Shown here one piece after another: positions 1-9,039 of a stretch of 28,618 nucleotides of DNA; within the stretch, counting starts at the first letter, position 1, and every line of letters starts with the position of its first letter. Origin of the DNA: Deltaproteobacteria bacterium (GTDB lineage Bacteria; Myxococcota_A; UBA9042; DTJE01); contig JAADHL010000066.1 of the NCBI GenBank assembly GCA_013151875.1, forward strand, positions 1 through 28,618, read 5' to 3'. The notes below the pieces were generated by a model, which was given only the letters and a program-made list of their open reading frames with translations, was not told the DNA's origin and did not search any database. Position numbers and translations under genes: made by a program.

Positions 1-168
1 CATTGACATTCCCTGGTTGTAAATACCCCGCTACAGCGCGGCGCCGGATGATATCACTTTTTCGGTCAGGCTTGCGTCGGCCGGCCAGCCGCATCAAACA
101 CGCCCACAGTCCGCAATTACCGGAAAGCGATGATACTATTGCCTCTTGCCGACCGAGGATGACCTGGC

Positions 169-2424
169 GTGGCGGTGCTGACGACAGCTGCAATGGCCGT
201 GACGATGCTCGTCGCCATCGGGGGCGGTAAAGCAGACACCCCAACCGTGAAGAGCGAGCGGTTCGAGGTCCCGGATGCCCCGTGGCGCGAAAACAGGCAA
301 AAAGGCCTGGCCTATCTGAGGCTGTTGGACCCTGGTCGCGCCGAGGCGTTTTTCACGGATGCCGCGTCCAGGCCCATGCCGGCCCGCGAGCGCGCCAAGA
401 CCCTGCTGCTGCTGGCGAGGGCGAGGATCGCGGCGGGTCATCCCAGGGACGCTCTCAAGGCCCTTGATCTGATCGACCTTGACGTGCTCCCGCGCGCGCT
501 TGGCGACCTGCATGCCTGGGAGCGGGCCAGGGCGATGTCTTTGGCGCAGGACCCGGGGGCGAAGGACGCCCTGACTCGGTTCTTGAAGAAAAACCCGGAC
601 AGGCGGCTGGCGGACGATGCGCGCATCCTGCTGGCCCGGGAGCTTCTGAAGCGCAAGGACGCTGTCGGCGCCCGCAGGATGGCGCTGGAGGTCCTGAAGA
701 ACGCGGTTTCGGCAAACCGCAGGGCAGAGGCCCTGCTGGTCCTGGCCCAGGCATCCGACGAGCCCGAAAAGCGCGAATTCCTGGTCCGCTTGGTCACGGA
801 GTTCCCGGCGACGCCCGCGGCCGGCAAGGCGGGCCTGAAGGAATCGGACCTGGACCGGGATCAACTGCGAAAGAGGGCCGATTCGTTCTTTAAGTCCATG
901 GAGTACGAGGGTTACCAGCGGGTGCTGGAATCCCTTTGGAAGGCGGGCGATCACTCGGCTCGCCTGGCCATGCGCCTGGCCATGTCACATCTGATCTACG
1001 TGCGGGATGACGCGAGAAAGGCCATTGAATTCCTTGATCTGGCCCGGAAAGGGGGCGCGCTCGGCGCTGCGGAGGCCGTCTACCTCAAGGCCAGGTCCCT
1101 TGCGCGGCTGGAGGAGTACGATCAAGCGGCCGACCTGTACGGAAAATATCTGTCCATGGCCCCCAGGGGCAAAAGGCGGGTCAAGGCCCTGTATTACCTG
1201 GGTTGGCTACCATACGACCATGGTCGCTACCAGAAGGCCCTGCCTTACCTCGACGGATTCCTTCGCAAGGTAAAGAGGCACAAACTGAGGTCCTACATCG
1301 TTTGGGCCAAGGCGTGGTCCCTGTACAAATTGAAACGTTACCGTGAGGCCCTCAAGGTATTTGATCGCATGATCCGGATGGGCAATCCTCTGGTGGCGGG
1401 CAAGGCGATGTACTGGGGCGGCATGGCAGACTGGGCCATTGGTCACCGCAACGAGGCTGTTCGGCTGATGAAGATGGTCGTGGAGCGCTACCCCATGACC
1501 TGGTACGCGGTGCTGGGGGCCAAGAGGTTGAATCAGTGGGAGGGGACGCCTTTGCCGAAATGGATGTCGGGCCCGGCGGTCGGCCTGCCCGAACCGGCTG
1601 ACTACTGGCCCTTTGACAGACTGCCGCCGGCCCTAGCGAAACGGTTGCGCGAGGTCAGGGACCTGTCCGAGGTTGGTGAAATCGAACGTGCCCGCAAGGC
1701 CTACGGCCGCATCGCCCGCAGGGTCGAAAGACGTTTCAAGGGCAGGGAAAAAGCCAGATTGCTGCTGACCGTGTATGACACGATCGAGGATTATCATGCC
1801 CTTTACAGGCGGGCCCGATCCGAGTTCGCGGGCCGCATGGGCGGCGTGCCGGACCGTAAATCAGCCCTTTTCTGGATGCTGCGCTACCCACGCGCCCACC
1901 ACGACCTGGCGGACGTTCTGTCCCGTAGATTCGCCATGCCCGAGCACTGGATCTACTCGATCATGCGCCAGGAATCGCGCTATCGGCACGGGCAGGTATC
2001 ACACACGGCGGCCCTGGGCATCATGCAGATGATCCCCAAGACGGCCAGGGTAGTGTCCAAGGCCCTTGGCGTTCCGTTCGACGTGGACTCGTTCTTCGGC
2101 CCGGGCCGCAACCTGCTGTTCGGCAACTATTATCTGGGCGCCCTGCTGAGGGACTTCAAGGGCCAGATCGTGTTCGCTTCCGCTGCGTACAACGCGGGAG
2201 CGCCGCCCATCAGGCGGTTCATGGAGGCGCATCGCGGCCTGCCGTTCGATGAAATGGTCGAGCACATCTCGTACAACGAGGCGCGCAACTATTGCCGTAT
2301 GGTGGCCGGCCACCTGGTTAGATACGCGTACCTGCACCTGACCACTGGACAGCGTAAAGCGTTGTACGAAAAACTGTTTCCCGATGTCGTAGACTACGAT
2401 CTGGGTGTGGATATCGACTACTGA
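169..2424 (+). CDS. Soluble lytic murein transglycosylase (Slt70-like) with TPR-type superhelical N-terminus
   Basis: This is a predicted periplasmic enzyme that cleaves the glycan strands of peptidoglycan to 1,6-anhydro products. The first ~22 residues look like a signal peptide (hydrophobic run ending GGGKA-D). Residues ~30-560 are helical repeats in TPR style, as in the doughnut domain of Slt70. The C-terminal SLT domain (~580-720) has the catalytic Glu at about E602 in the MRQES motif, followed by the ALGIMQMIPKTA and AYNAG motifs typical of family 1 lytic transglycosylases. At 751 residues it is a little longer than E. coli Slt (about 640). The start is a GTG, chosen because an in-frame stop lies at 160-162 and the signal peptide begins here. 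The HAD gene follows after 14 bases, so the two are probably co-transcribed. The function is well supported; the exact cleavage preference is not visible. Confidence 0.9.
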   Translation: MAVLTTAAMAVTMLVAIGGGKADTPTVKSERFEVPDAPWRENRQKGLAYLRLLDPGRAEAFFTDAASRPMPARERAKTLLLLARARIAAGHPRDALKALDLIDLDVLPRALGDLHAWERARAMSLAQDPGAKDALTRFLKKNPDRRLADDARILLARELLKRKDAVGARRMALEVLKNAVSANRRAEALLVLAQASDEPEKREFLVRLVTEFPATPAAGKAGLKESDLDRDQLRKRADSFFKSMEYEGYQRVLESLWKAGDHSARLAMRLAMSHLIYVRDDARKAIEFLDLARKGGALGAAEAVYLKARSLARLEEYDQAADLYGKYLSMAPRGKRRVKALYYLGWLPYDHGRYQKALPYLDGFLRKVKRHKLRSYIVWAKAWSLYKLKRYREALKVFDRMIRMGNPLVAGKAMYWGGMADWAIGHRNEAVRLMKMVVERYPMTWYAVLGAKRLNQWEGTPLPKWMSGPAVGLPEPADYWPFDRLPPALAKRLREVRDLSEVGEIERARKAYGRIARRVERRFKGREKARLLLTVYDTIEDYHALYRRARSEFAGRMGGVPDRKSALFWMLRYPRAHHDLADVLSRRFAMPEHWIYSIMRQESRYRHGQVSHTAALGIMQMIPKTARVVSKALGVPFDVDSFFGPGRNLLFGNYYLGALLRDFKGQIVFASAAYNAGAPPIRRFMEAHRGLPFDEMVEHISYNEARNYCRMVAGHLVRYAYLHLTTGQRKALYEKLFPDVVDYDLGVDIDY

Positions 2425-2438
2425 TTCAGGGGTCTTTC

Positions 2439-3434
2439 ATGGCTCGAACCGTTGCGCTGTTTCTATCGCTGCTCCTTGTTTTTGCCTCGTGCAGGGGCGC
2501 CGACGGGTGGTCCGAAGAAGTGGATCGTATGGTCGGATCCGCAATCCGGCAACACGAAGGCCATTCGGCAAACGAAAAGGAACGCCCCCTGGCCGTGTTC
2601 GACTTCGACAACACCATGATCGACGGCGACATCTCGCACTCGCTGCTGATGTATCAGGCGGACCGCGTCTGGTACGGGTTCGACCCCGCCGACCCGGCGT
2701 CGCGCGTGTTTCCCGAGGAAACCGCGGCCCTGTTCGCCTCACTGAAGAAGGTGTCCAAAGGGCGCCAGAGGGAACTGATCAAGGCCCGCATCAGATACAA
2801 GGTCCTGCAAAGATATTACGGGCTGTGGAAGGACACGGGAAAAGAGGGCGGCCTGGCCTACCTGGTCCAGGTCCTCAAAGGCATGACGCCGGACGAGGTT
2901 CATCGCCTCACCAGGGAGTCTATGGACCACGCCATGGGACAGAGCAGGTGCCTGCGCGAGTATGGACCCCATGGGCTCAAGGGCGAGCCGGTGTCGGTGC
3001 AGGAGGGCATAGGACTCCGGTCGCCGATCAGGGCCATGATCAAACGCCTGAAGGACGCGGGTTTCGACGTGTGGGTCGCAAGCGCCTCGCCCCGGACGGT
3101 GGTGCAAGAGGCCGCGCGTGCCTACGGCATACCGGCTGACAAGGTGATCGGAAACAGGTCGCAGGAAAAGGCCGGCCGCATTACCGGGGACTTGCTGACG
3201 CCCGTAACCTACCGGAAGGGCAAGGTGGAGGCGATCAAGAAATTTGCGGGGCGCAGGCCAGTTCTGGCCTTCGGTGATGCATGGACGGACTGGGAGATGT
3301 TGAAGTGGGCCGAGCACGGTGTCCTGATCGAAAGGGGCAAGACAGACCTTGATGAGGCCGCGCGCAAGGCCGGCATCCTGATCCAGCCCCGCTTCCCCGG
3401 CGAACCCCAGTGGCGTCCCTGCGAAAATAGGTGA
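2439..3434 (+). CDS. Exported HAD-superfamily phosphatase (phosphoserine phosphatase-like), probable lipoprotein
   Basis: The protein has the HAD motifs in order: DFDNT with nucleophile D55 and acid D57, a Ser-containing motif II in VWVASASP, a motif II/III basic residue around the RKGK segment, and GDAWTDWEM with D280 as the metal-binding motif III. The long insertion after motif I is a C1-type helical cap, as in phosphoserine-phosphatase-like HAD members. The N-terminus is a signal sequence ending LVFASC, so C18 may be a lipidated cysteine; the lipobox is imperfect (F at -3). An exported HAD would dephosphorylate a small periplasmic substrate, but the substrate cannot be read from the sequence. 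It sits 14 bases behind the lytic transglycosylase, which suggests an envelope-related role. Its stop codon is just before a strong palindrome shared with the convergent gene. Confidence 0.82.
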   Translation: MARTVALFLSLLLVFASCRGADGWSEEVDRMVGSAIRQHEGHSANEKERPLAVFDFDNTMIDGDISHSLLMYQADRVWYGFDPADPASRVFPEETAALFASLKKVSKGRQRELIKARIRYKVLQRYYGLWKDTGKEGGLAYLVQVLKGMTPDEVHRLTRESMDHAMGQSRCLREYGPHGLKGEPVSVQEGIGLRSPIRAMIKRLKDAGFDVWVASASPRTVVQEAARAYGIPADKVIGNRSQEKAGRITGDLLTPVTYRKGKVEAIKKFAGRRPVLAFGDAWTDWEMLKWAEHGVLIERGKTDLDEAARKAGILIQPRFPGEPQWRPCENR

Positions 3435-3459
3435 AAAAGCGGGGTCAGACCCCGCCTTT
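3435..3459. repeat. Palindrome between convergent genes; bidirectional terminator or REP-like element
   Basis: GCGGGGTC (3439-3446) and GACCCCGC (3448-3455) are perfect inverted repeats around a single A, flanked by A-runs on the left and CTTT on the right. As RNA it would fold as a 6-bp GC stem with a TCAGA loop. It lies exactly where the plus-strand HAD gene ends (3434) and the minus-strand hydrolase ends (stop 3445-3447 lies inside the hairpin). That position fits a two-way terminator. The GGGGTCAGACCCC core also resembles palindromes I associate with Y1-transposase (RAYT) neighbourhoods in environmental genomes, and such a transposase lies at the right end of this window. Confidence 0.6.
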
Positions 3460-4272
3460 CCCCTTCAGGAAAGACCAGACCACGTTCTGCTTTTTGAAGT
3501 CCCCGCGGGTGATCCAGCTCAGGTGGTTTTCATTGCCCAGGACGAGCCGGGTAATCTCCCTGGGTTCGAGCCCCTGCGCGTCGAGTTCCAGGACGCGATC
3601 TTGCACCGCCTCCATGTTGTCGGCCCTCTCGTTCAGTCGTCTTATGGGGTCGTCCAAAGCGCCGAGGTGGGAATCGAACATAATCTCAGGCTCCAACGCC
3701 GCCGCCTTGCGCAGGGACGCGATGGTCCGGCCCAGGTCCTCGTGCCGGGATGCGAAACGGACCACCGGCGCCAGGTACAGGTCCCCGGTGAACATGGTGC
3801 GCGTGGTTTCTTCAAAGACAACATGGTGGGCCGGGCAGTGGCCTGGGGTGGGCACGTACCTGAAACGCCGATTTCCTACCGAAACGACGTCGCCGTCCAT
3901 TATCCTCGCCAGGCATGGCTCCGGTGGCGCTCCCCATGTCATTGTCCTGAACCAGCGGTAGTGGTCCCTTTCCGGATGCGCCAGGGCCTCGGCCAGTATC
4001 CCAGGGGCGGGCGCGTCCGCACCCTTGGTCCGGATGATCGCGGCCGAGTTGCCGGCATGGTCCTCGTGGGCGTGCGTGTGCAGGAGGACATCGACCCTTT
4101 TGCCTTTCAGGAAGTGCCGCAGGGCATCCCAGGCGTGCAGGAACCCGGAATCCACAAGGACCCCGTCCCACAAAAAGCAGAAAACGGAGTATCCCATCAT
4201 TCGGGATGTCCTGGTCGAAAGCCGAATGGCTTCGATTCCGCGGTGTTCGCTGCGTTCGGCCCGGCCCTTCAT
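3445..4272 (-). CDS. Metallo-beta-lactamase-fold hydrolase
   Basis: The 275-residue protein has the zinc-binding signature of the MBL superfamily: THAHEDHAG gives the HxHxDH motif at about H67, H69, D71 and H72. It is followed by the PTPGHCPAHH histidine, the FTGDLYL aspartate and a late DSHLGAL histidine. It has no signal peptide, so it is likely cytoplasmic. The family includes thioesterases of the glyoxalase II type, lactonases and RNases; the small size and PTPGH motif fit a thioesterase/lactonase-like hydrolase, but the substrate is unknown. The start at 4272 is supported by a GAGGT ribosome site a few bases upstream. It follows the large TPR gene after only 15 bases on the same strand, so both are probably one transcript. 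Its last residues are encoded by the left half of the 3439-3455 palindrome. Confidence 0.85.
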   Translation of the reverse strand: MKGRAERSEHRGIEAIRLSTRTSRMMGYSVFCFLWDGVLVDSGFLHAWDALRHFLKGKRVDVLLHTHAHEDHAGNSAAIIRTKGADAPAPGILAEALAHPERDHYRWFRTMTWGAPPEPCLARIMDGDVVSVGNRRFRYVPTPGHCPAHHVVFEETTRTMFTGDLYLAPVVRFASRHEDLGRTIASLRKAAALEPEIMFDSHLGALDDPIRRLNERADNMEAVQDRVLELDAQGLEPREITRLVLGNENHLSWITRGDFKKQNVVWSFLKGKGGV

Positions 4273-4287
4273 GTCACCTCAACCGGG

Positions 4288-7200
4288 TTACGTGGTCCGC
4301 AGCATCTTGTGACGCAGTTCGGCGTATCGTGAAGAGACCGTCCATGCGCACAGATCGGTCACGCGGTCGCCGTATTCCAGGTCGCTCAAGAACAGCGAGT
4401 CCTCGGACAGGATGCCGCCGGCCACGTACAGGTCGTTGGCCAGGAACAGGCCCGCCCTCGACGCGGTCAGGTCCACTCCCCGAAGGAAGGCCTCCGAGTC
4501 AATGGGCTTTTGTTCACGGCGGAACATGGTAAGTATCGCGTGAATCTCGGTCCGCATCTCGGGAGCCAGGGCCTTGCCGAGGTCCCTGGCCATTTCATCC
4601 ACGCCCTTGGTGTCTTCCGGCACCGGGTAATCGTCAAAGGCTATCCTCAGGGCGGCCAGGAAGAACAGCCGCAGGGTGTCGGCCTCCGAGATGCCCGCCA
4701 ACTGAAACCCGGAGGCAAAAGTGGTCAATGCCCGCCCCAGCCCGAATCGCAGTTCCTTGCCGCGCCATCCTCCGACCACGTCGTCCCCGATTGCCAGGGC
4801 CGGCGGATTGAAGGCCAGCTTGGCCAGCCCCTTCCTGCCTCGCGCCCTGTACAAAAGGGGCAACGGTATGCCCAGCACCTTGGACGCCGCGGCCGCCATG
4901 TTCTGAAGCGTCCCCTTTTCACGCATGTCCAGTAGGTCCTTGTCCCCAAGACCCAGGTCTTTCGGCTGTTTCCACGGGAGCATGGCGCGCAGGGGGTCGT
5001 AAAGAATGGACAGCACGCGCGCCAGGCCGGGATCCGCGCCCGGGTCCGCGATCAGTTTCTGAAACGCGCCGTCCGGAAGGCTGTCCCGTTTCAACATCAG
5101 CGCGGGTTGACGACCGGCCTCGAAGGCCGCCGCATCCGCTTCCGTGGCGCTTCCCAGGACCTTGAGGGCCGCAGCAGCCGTCCAAGCCCCGTCCTCGTCC
5201 CCAAGCACCACGCACAGGTCCCTGATCGCGCGGTATGACGCCTCGTGCGTTGGGTCCAGTTCCAGGACCCTCCGGTGAGCCTGAAGCGCGTCCGCCTCCT
5301 TCCCCGGCGCCCTGGTCAGGACTTCGGCCAGGCGTACGGTTGCGTCCACGTCCCCGGGGGCCTCCTTGATGAGCTGTTCGAGCGTCTGGGCCGCCAGAAT
5401 GGGGTTGTTCAGGCGTTCGTCGTATCCCTGGGCCAGCCTGCGCAGGGTCTGGAGCAGCCTGTCCTCTTGACCGCTCAGCCTGTAGTGCCGCGCCAGGAGT
5501 TGAAGGAGCCTGGCCAGTCCCTCTTCATCGTTGTCGGCCGCCAGCAGATTCTCCAGCGCCTTGACCGCATCCTCCTGATCGGGGTCCATTTCCAAAGATG
5601 TCCATAGGTGCTGGCGCGCTGTCGCGGAATCCTTCAGGTGTTCCATGACGTGGAGGGCCAGGGCGTAATGGTATTGAGCCCGCTTCGCGCCGTCCTGTTC
5701 CAATTCGATGATGCGCTTCAGGATGGTTGCGGCATCTTCGTTCTCGCCGGCGGCCAAGGCGGCGTCCAGCGCCTTGTGCAGGGCAGCCTTGGGCGAGACC
5801 CCTTCCTCGGCCGCCTCCAGGTACCAATGCATCGCGCCCGCAGGATCGTCCATTTCTCCACGCAGGGTATCGCCCAAAAGCACTTTGTCCGCGAAACGCT
5901 GGGGTCCTTTGGTCTGAGCCGCCACCAGTTCTTCCAGGTAGGCGGTCGTCTTTTTCCCATCCCCTGCCTTCCGGGCCGCGTCCACCAGACCCCTCAAAGC
6001 CTCCGCATCCGGCAGGCCCTTGAGCCTGTACGCGGCGTCCAGCATCTCTAATGCCCGCGCGTGGTCGCCCTGACGTGCGGCGCACCCCGCCATGGTGTCC
6101 AGCACCTCGATCCGGTCCATGGGGGTCAGGGCTTCCTCCGCTTCATCGAGCACTTTCGACAGCAGATCGACCGCTTCCTGGTCCTTGCCGTCCTTTGCGA
6201 GCAGCCAGCCAAGGGTCACCCGGGACCTGTAGTCGGCAGGGTCCAATTCCACCGCGCGGGCGTATTGGGAGGAGGCCGCCTGGAGGTCCGCGCACTTCAT
6301 GGCCGCGCCGGCCGCAAGCAGCCTCAGCCTACGCTCCTCGTCAGGGTCATCGGCCTTTGCGGCTACCTGCGCCAGGGGCTCAACGAGGGGCAGGACCCTT
6401 TCCGCCTGATCATCCTCCAAAAGCATGACGGCAAGCCTTTCGACCGCTTCCGGATGTACCGGATTGAGCGCCACCGCCTTTTCCAGGTGTTCCCGCGCTT
6501 TCGCACGGTCGGCGGGCGGCTCCAGGGCGATTCTGCCCATTTCGGCATGGATGTCGGCGGCGCGATCGTCATCGCCGGCCGCTTTCACCGCCTCTTTCAG
6601 GGCATCGAGTTCCTTGTCGTCCTCACCGTCCTCGCGGTGGAGGTCCGCCAGCCTGCGGGCCAGGTCGGCCGCGACCGCCTGGGGCGCCGTGTCCATTGCC
6701 CTCCAGAAGGCGTCCTTGGCCCGCCCCCTGAGGGACAGACGGTCCAGATATGTATCACCCAGCCGCACCAGGATGTCGGTCCTGGCGTCGGGTTGAGCCG
6801 CATCCACCGCCGTTTCCAGGTCCCGCGCCACCTCGGCCCACAGTCCCAGTTCCTCGTGAAGCGCCCTTATCGCATCCCTGGGGCCGGGGTCGTCGGGCGC
6901 GAGAGCGGCCGCCTCGGTCAGGAAACCCAGAGCGGCCTCCGGGTCGTTCAGGTTCCTTCTGGATATTTCCGCCATCTTCAAGAGATGGACCACTGCATTG
7001 TCCGGGTCCTCGCGTGTCCTGCGCCGCAGGAAACCGATCAGCCTGCCCCATTCGCCCAGCCCCTCGTAGAGGGTGCCGAGCAGTTGCGCCGCCGCCGCGT
7101 CGCCGGAATCCAGGCAAAACGCCTCCGACAGGGCGGCCGCTGCCGCTGCTTCATCCTTGAACACGTCCATCTGCAGGGAGGCATAGCTCCTGAGTACCGC

Positions 7201-8907
7201 GGCGCGCATGACCGGGTCGAAGGTCCTGTCCAGCAGGTCCTCACAGTCCTTTTTCGCGTCCTCCGGTTTGCCCGCGGCAAGTTCGATTGCGACCAGGGCT
7301 TCGAATGATTCCTTGTGGTTGGGGTCCATCACCATCGCGCGTCGATACAGCTCGGCCGCTTCCATGGGGCGATCAAGGCGGTCCTGCAGCAGCACGGCCA
7401 GGGCCAGCACGGCCTCCATCCTGGCCACGTTGTCCGGGGCGGCGTCTATTCGCGCCCGCAACACCTCTTCGAGCCAGGCGTCATCCGACACCTTCACCGC
7501 GACCTCGGATGCCCGCACCAGCAGGTCGTGGTCGTCGGGCCCCGATTCAAGGGCGGCTTTCAGGGCTTCGGCCTCTTTTTCAGGGTCAGTCCCCGCATCC
7601 GCGTACAGGTCCGCCGCGGCCCTGACGAGCGCCAGACCGACTTGTCCCGCGTTGGTCCCGGCCAGTTGCTTGAGCCGGTCCGCCGCCTCGGCCTCCTTCC
7701 CGGAACGGCGCGCCTCCTCGACCAGGTCGTCCAGGACCGTACCGTCGTCCGGGGCCTCCTCGATGGCGCTCAAAAGGCACACGAATCCAGCGTCCGCGTC
7801 ATCCAGTTTGTCGCGGAAGAGATTTGCCAGGCGTGACAGGGTCAGGACCTTCGCGGCGCCGGTTTCGAACTGCTGGCGTCTGAGCAGGACCTCGGATACC
7901 CCCTTTAGGTCGTCGGCCTCGCGCAACGCCGCCTCAGCGGTTTCCATTTCCGCCAGGAAAAAGGCGTTCAACGCATCGGTAGTCAGGTCGTTTTCGCCCA
8001 GGAAATGAACGGCCTCCTCCAGCGACTCAGGAGACATATCGCCGGCGTTCACGGCAATCGAGGCGATCATCAGCTCCGCGCCCGCCATGGGCAGGCCCGC
8101 GTCGGCCAGTCGCTCCGCGGCGTGGGTGGGGTTGTCGTCCGGGTCCAACAGCCACAGGAAAAGGCGGCCCAGAGCCTTGTTGGGGGTCAGTTCACCCAAG
8201 GGCGTGTCCAGCCTGCCATTGTCGCGTCTTACGGAGCCGCAAGGGGTCTCCCACCAGCCTCCGTTTTCCGGCCCTGGAAAGGCCAGCAGGGGCAATGGAG
8301 GCTGGTCCATGGAGGCCGGCCCCAAGGGGATCGGTGGCTTTCCATCGCCGCCGACCAACAGAGTGCCGGAGGATTCCAGGCCATGTTCCAGTCTGAAGGC
8401 GCCGTGGCCGCCGGGCCCGGTCCACGGAAAAGCCGTATCAGGGCGATCCGGCCCCCCGGTGACCACGCTCGATTCAAAGACTGGGGCCAATGCGGTCGCG
8501 AGGCGCTCCACGATCCGCGCGCATTCCAGGGACAGGGCGTCCAGGCCTTCCGCGTCGTCCGCCGTCATTTCCGGCGTCAGGAAAAGTTCCGCGGCAGCCA
8601 GAAGGTCGTTTATGGCCTTGCCTGCTTCCTCGTTTTCAAGGGCCTTGGCGACAGCGTCCGAAAGGGGCCCCTTATCCCCGGCGTCCGCCGCCGGTTTCAG
8701 CAGGGCTTCAGCCAGGTCCCCGAACCGAGGCTGCAGGACCGTCGAGGCCGCCCACCCGTCGCGGCAGGCCAGCGCCCATCGCAATAGTCTATGGCCCGCG
8801 TACAGCATCAATGCCCCGAAATCCCTCGCGCTTTCCGCCTCGTATGCCCGGGCAATCGGGTGCGCCAGGTGCCCCGGCAGGGTTCGCTGCAAGTCCATCG
8901 AGTCCAT
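4288..8907 (-). CDS. Giant TPR-repeat protein of unknown function
   Basis: About 1539 residues made almost wholly of degenerate tetratricopeptide repeats (recurrent A-x-x-LE-x-A-x-x-L-x-P and ALGFLTEAAALAPDDP-like units, roughly residues 300-1200). It is very acidic and rich in Ala, Glu, Asp and Leu. There is no signal peptide or membrane segment, so it is probably cytoplasmic. The N-terminal ~300 residues are Ala/Gly/Pro-rich without a family I recognise. The last ~300 residues form a less repetitive domain with patches such as GIPLPLLYRARGRKGLAKLAFNP, also unrecognised. Similar long TPR proteins occur in myxobacteria-like genomes, where they act as scaffolds. The start is placed at the ATG at 8907 because AGGAGG (8914-8919) lies 6 bases upstream; the ATG at 8910 is the close alternative. 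The upstream ATG at 8949 lacks a ribosome site. It is followed by the MBL hydrolase after 15 bases. Confidence 0.8.
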   Translation of the reverse strand: MDSMDLQRTLPGHLAHPIARAYEAESARDFGALMLYAGHRLLRWALACRDGWAASTVLQPRFGDLAEALLKPAADAGDKGPLSDAVAKALENEEAGKAINDLLAAAELFLTPEMTADDAEGLDALSLECARIVERLATALAPVFESSVVTGGPDRPDTAFPWTGPGGHGAFRLEHGLESSGTLLVGGDGKPPIPLGPASMDQPPLPLLAFPGPENGGWWETPCGSVRRDNGRLDTPLGELTPNKALGRLFLWLLDPDDNPTHAAERLADAGLPMAGAELMIASIAVNAGDMSPESLEEAVHFLGENDLTTDALNAFFLAEMETAEAALREADDLKGVSEVLLRRQQFETGAAKVLTLSRLANLFRDKLDDADAGFVCLLSAIEEAPDDGTVLDDLVEEARRSGKEAEAADRLKQLAGTNAGQVGLALVRAAADLYADAGTDPEKEAEALKAALESGPDDHDLLVRASEVAVKVSDDAWLEEVLRARIDAAPDNVARMEAVLALAVLLQDRLDRPMEAAELYRRAMVMDPNHKESFEALVAIELAAGKPEDAKKDCEDLLDRTFDPVMRAAVLRSYASLQMDVFKDEAAAAAALSEAFCLDSGDAAAAQLLGTLYEGLGEWGRLIGFLRRRTREDPDNAVVHLLKMAEISRRNLNDPEAALGFLTEAAALAPDDPGPRDAIRALHEELGLWAEVARDLETAVDAAQPDARTDILVRLGDTYLDRLSLRGRAKDAFWRAMDTAPQAVAADLARRLADLHREDGEDDKELDALKEAVKAAGDDDRAADIHAEMGRIALEPPADRAKAREHLEKAVALNPVHPEAVERLAVMLLEDDQAERVLPLVEPLAQVAAKADDPDEERRLRLLAAGAAMKCADLQAASSQYARAVELDPADYRSRVTLGWLLAKDGKDQEAVDLLSKVLDEAEEALTPMDRIEVLDTMAGCAARQGDHARALEMLDAAYRLKGLPDAEALRGLVDAARKAGDGKKTTAYLEELVAAQTKGPQRFADKVLLGDTLRGEMDDPAGAMHWYLEAAEEGVSPKAALHKALDAALAAGENEDAATILKRIIELEQDGAKRAQYHYALALHVMEHLKDSATARQHLWTSLEMDPDQEDAVKALENLLAADNDEEGLARLLQLLARHYRLSGQEDRLLQTLRRLAQGYDERLNNPILAAQTLEQLIKEAPGDVDATVRLAEVLTRAPGKEADALQAHRRVLELDPTHEASYRAIRDLCVVLGDEDGAWTAAAALKVLGSATEADAAAFEAGRQPALMLKRDSLPDGAFQKLIADPGADPGLARVLSILYDPLRAMLPWKQPKDLGLGDKDLLDMREKGTLQNMAAAASKVLGIPLPLLYRARGRKGLAKLAFNPPALAIGDDVVGGWRGKELRFGLGRALTTFASGFQLAGISEADTLRLFFLAALRIAFDDYPVPEDTKGVDEMARDLGKALAPEMRTEIHAILTMFRREQKPIDSEAFLRGVDLTASRAGLFLANDLYVAGGILSEDSLFLSDLEYGDRVTDLCAWTVSSRYAELRHKMLRTT

Positions 8908-8981
8908 CATCGTCCTCCTGGAATGGGCCATTCTACGGTTCCGGGCCATTTCGGGGCAAGGTATAATCGTGAAACGCCTCG

Positions 8982-9010
8982 TTGATTCGACCTGCCCGAC
9001 CCGATAGAAT
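8982..9010 (+). promoter_or_regulatory. Probable sigma-70-type promoter of the aldehyde dehydrogenase gene
   Basis: TTGATT (8982-8987) and TAGAAT (9005-9010) are separated by exactly 17 bases, 29 bases before the start codon at 9040. A GAGGA ribosome site precedes the ATG. The element sits in the divergent intergenic region shared with the giant TPR gene. Confidence 0.5.
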
Positions 9011-9039
9011 GCCCCTCAAACACTGTTGAGGAAGACATC

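Noticed and set aside
3..25. TTGACA at 3-8 as a -35 element for the lytic transglycosylase gene
   Set aside because: The nearest AT-rich hexamer is only 11 bases away and none has a 16-18 base spacing.
8962..8967. TATAAT as a -10 upstream of the aldehyde dehydrogenase
   Set aside because: The -35 position reads TTCCGG; the pair at 8982 and 9005 has a better match and is closer to the gene.
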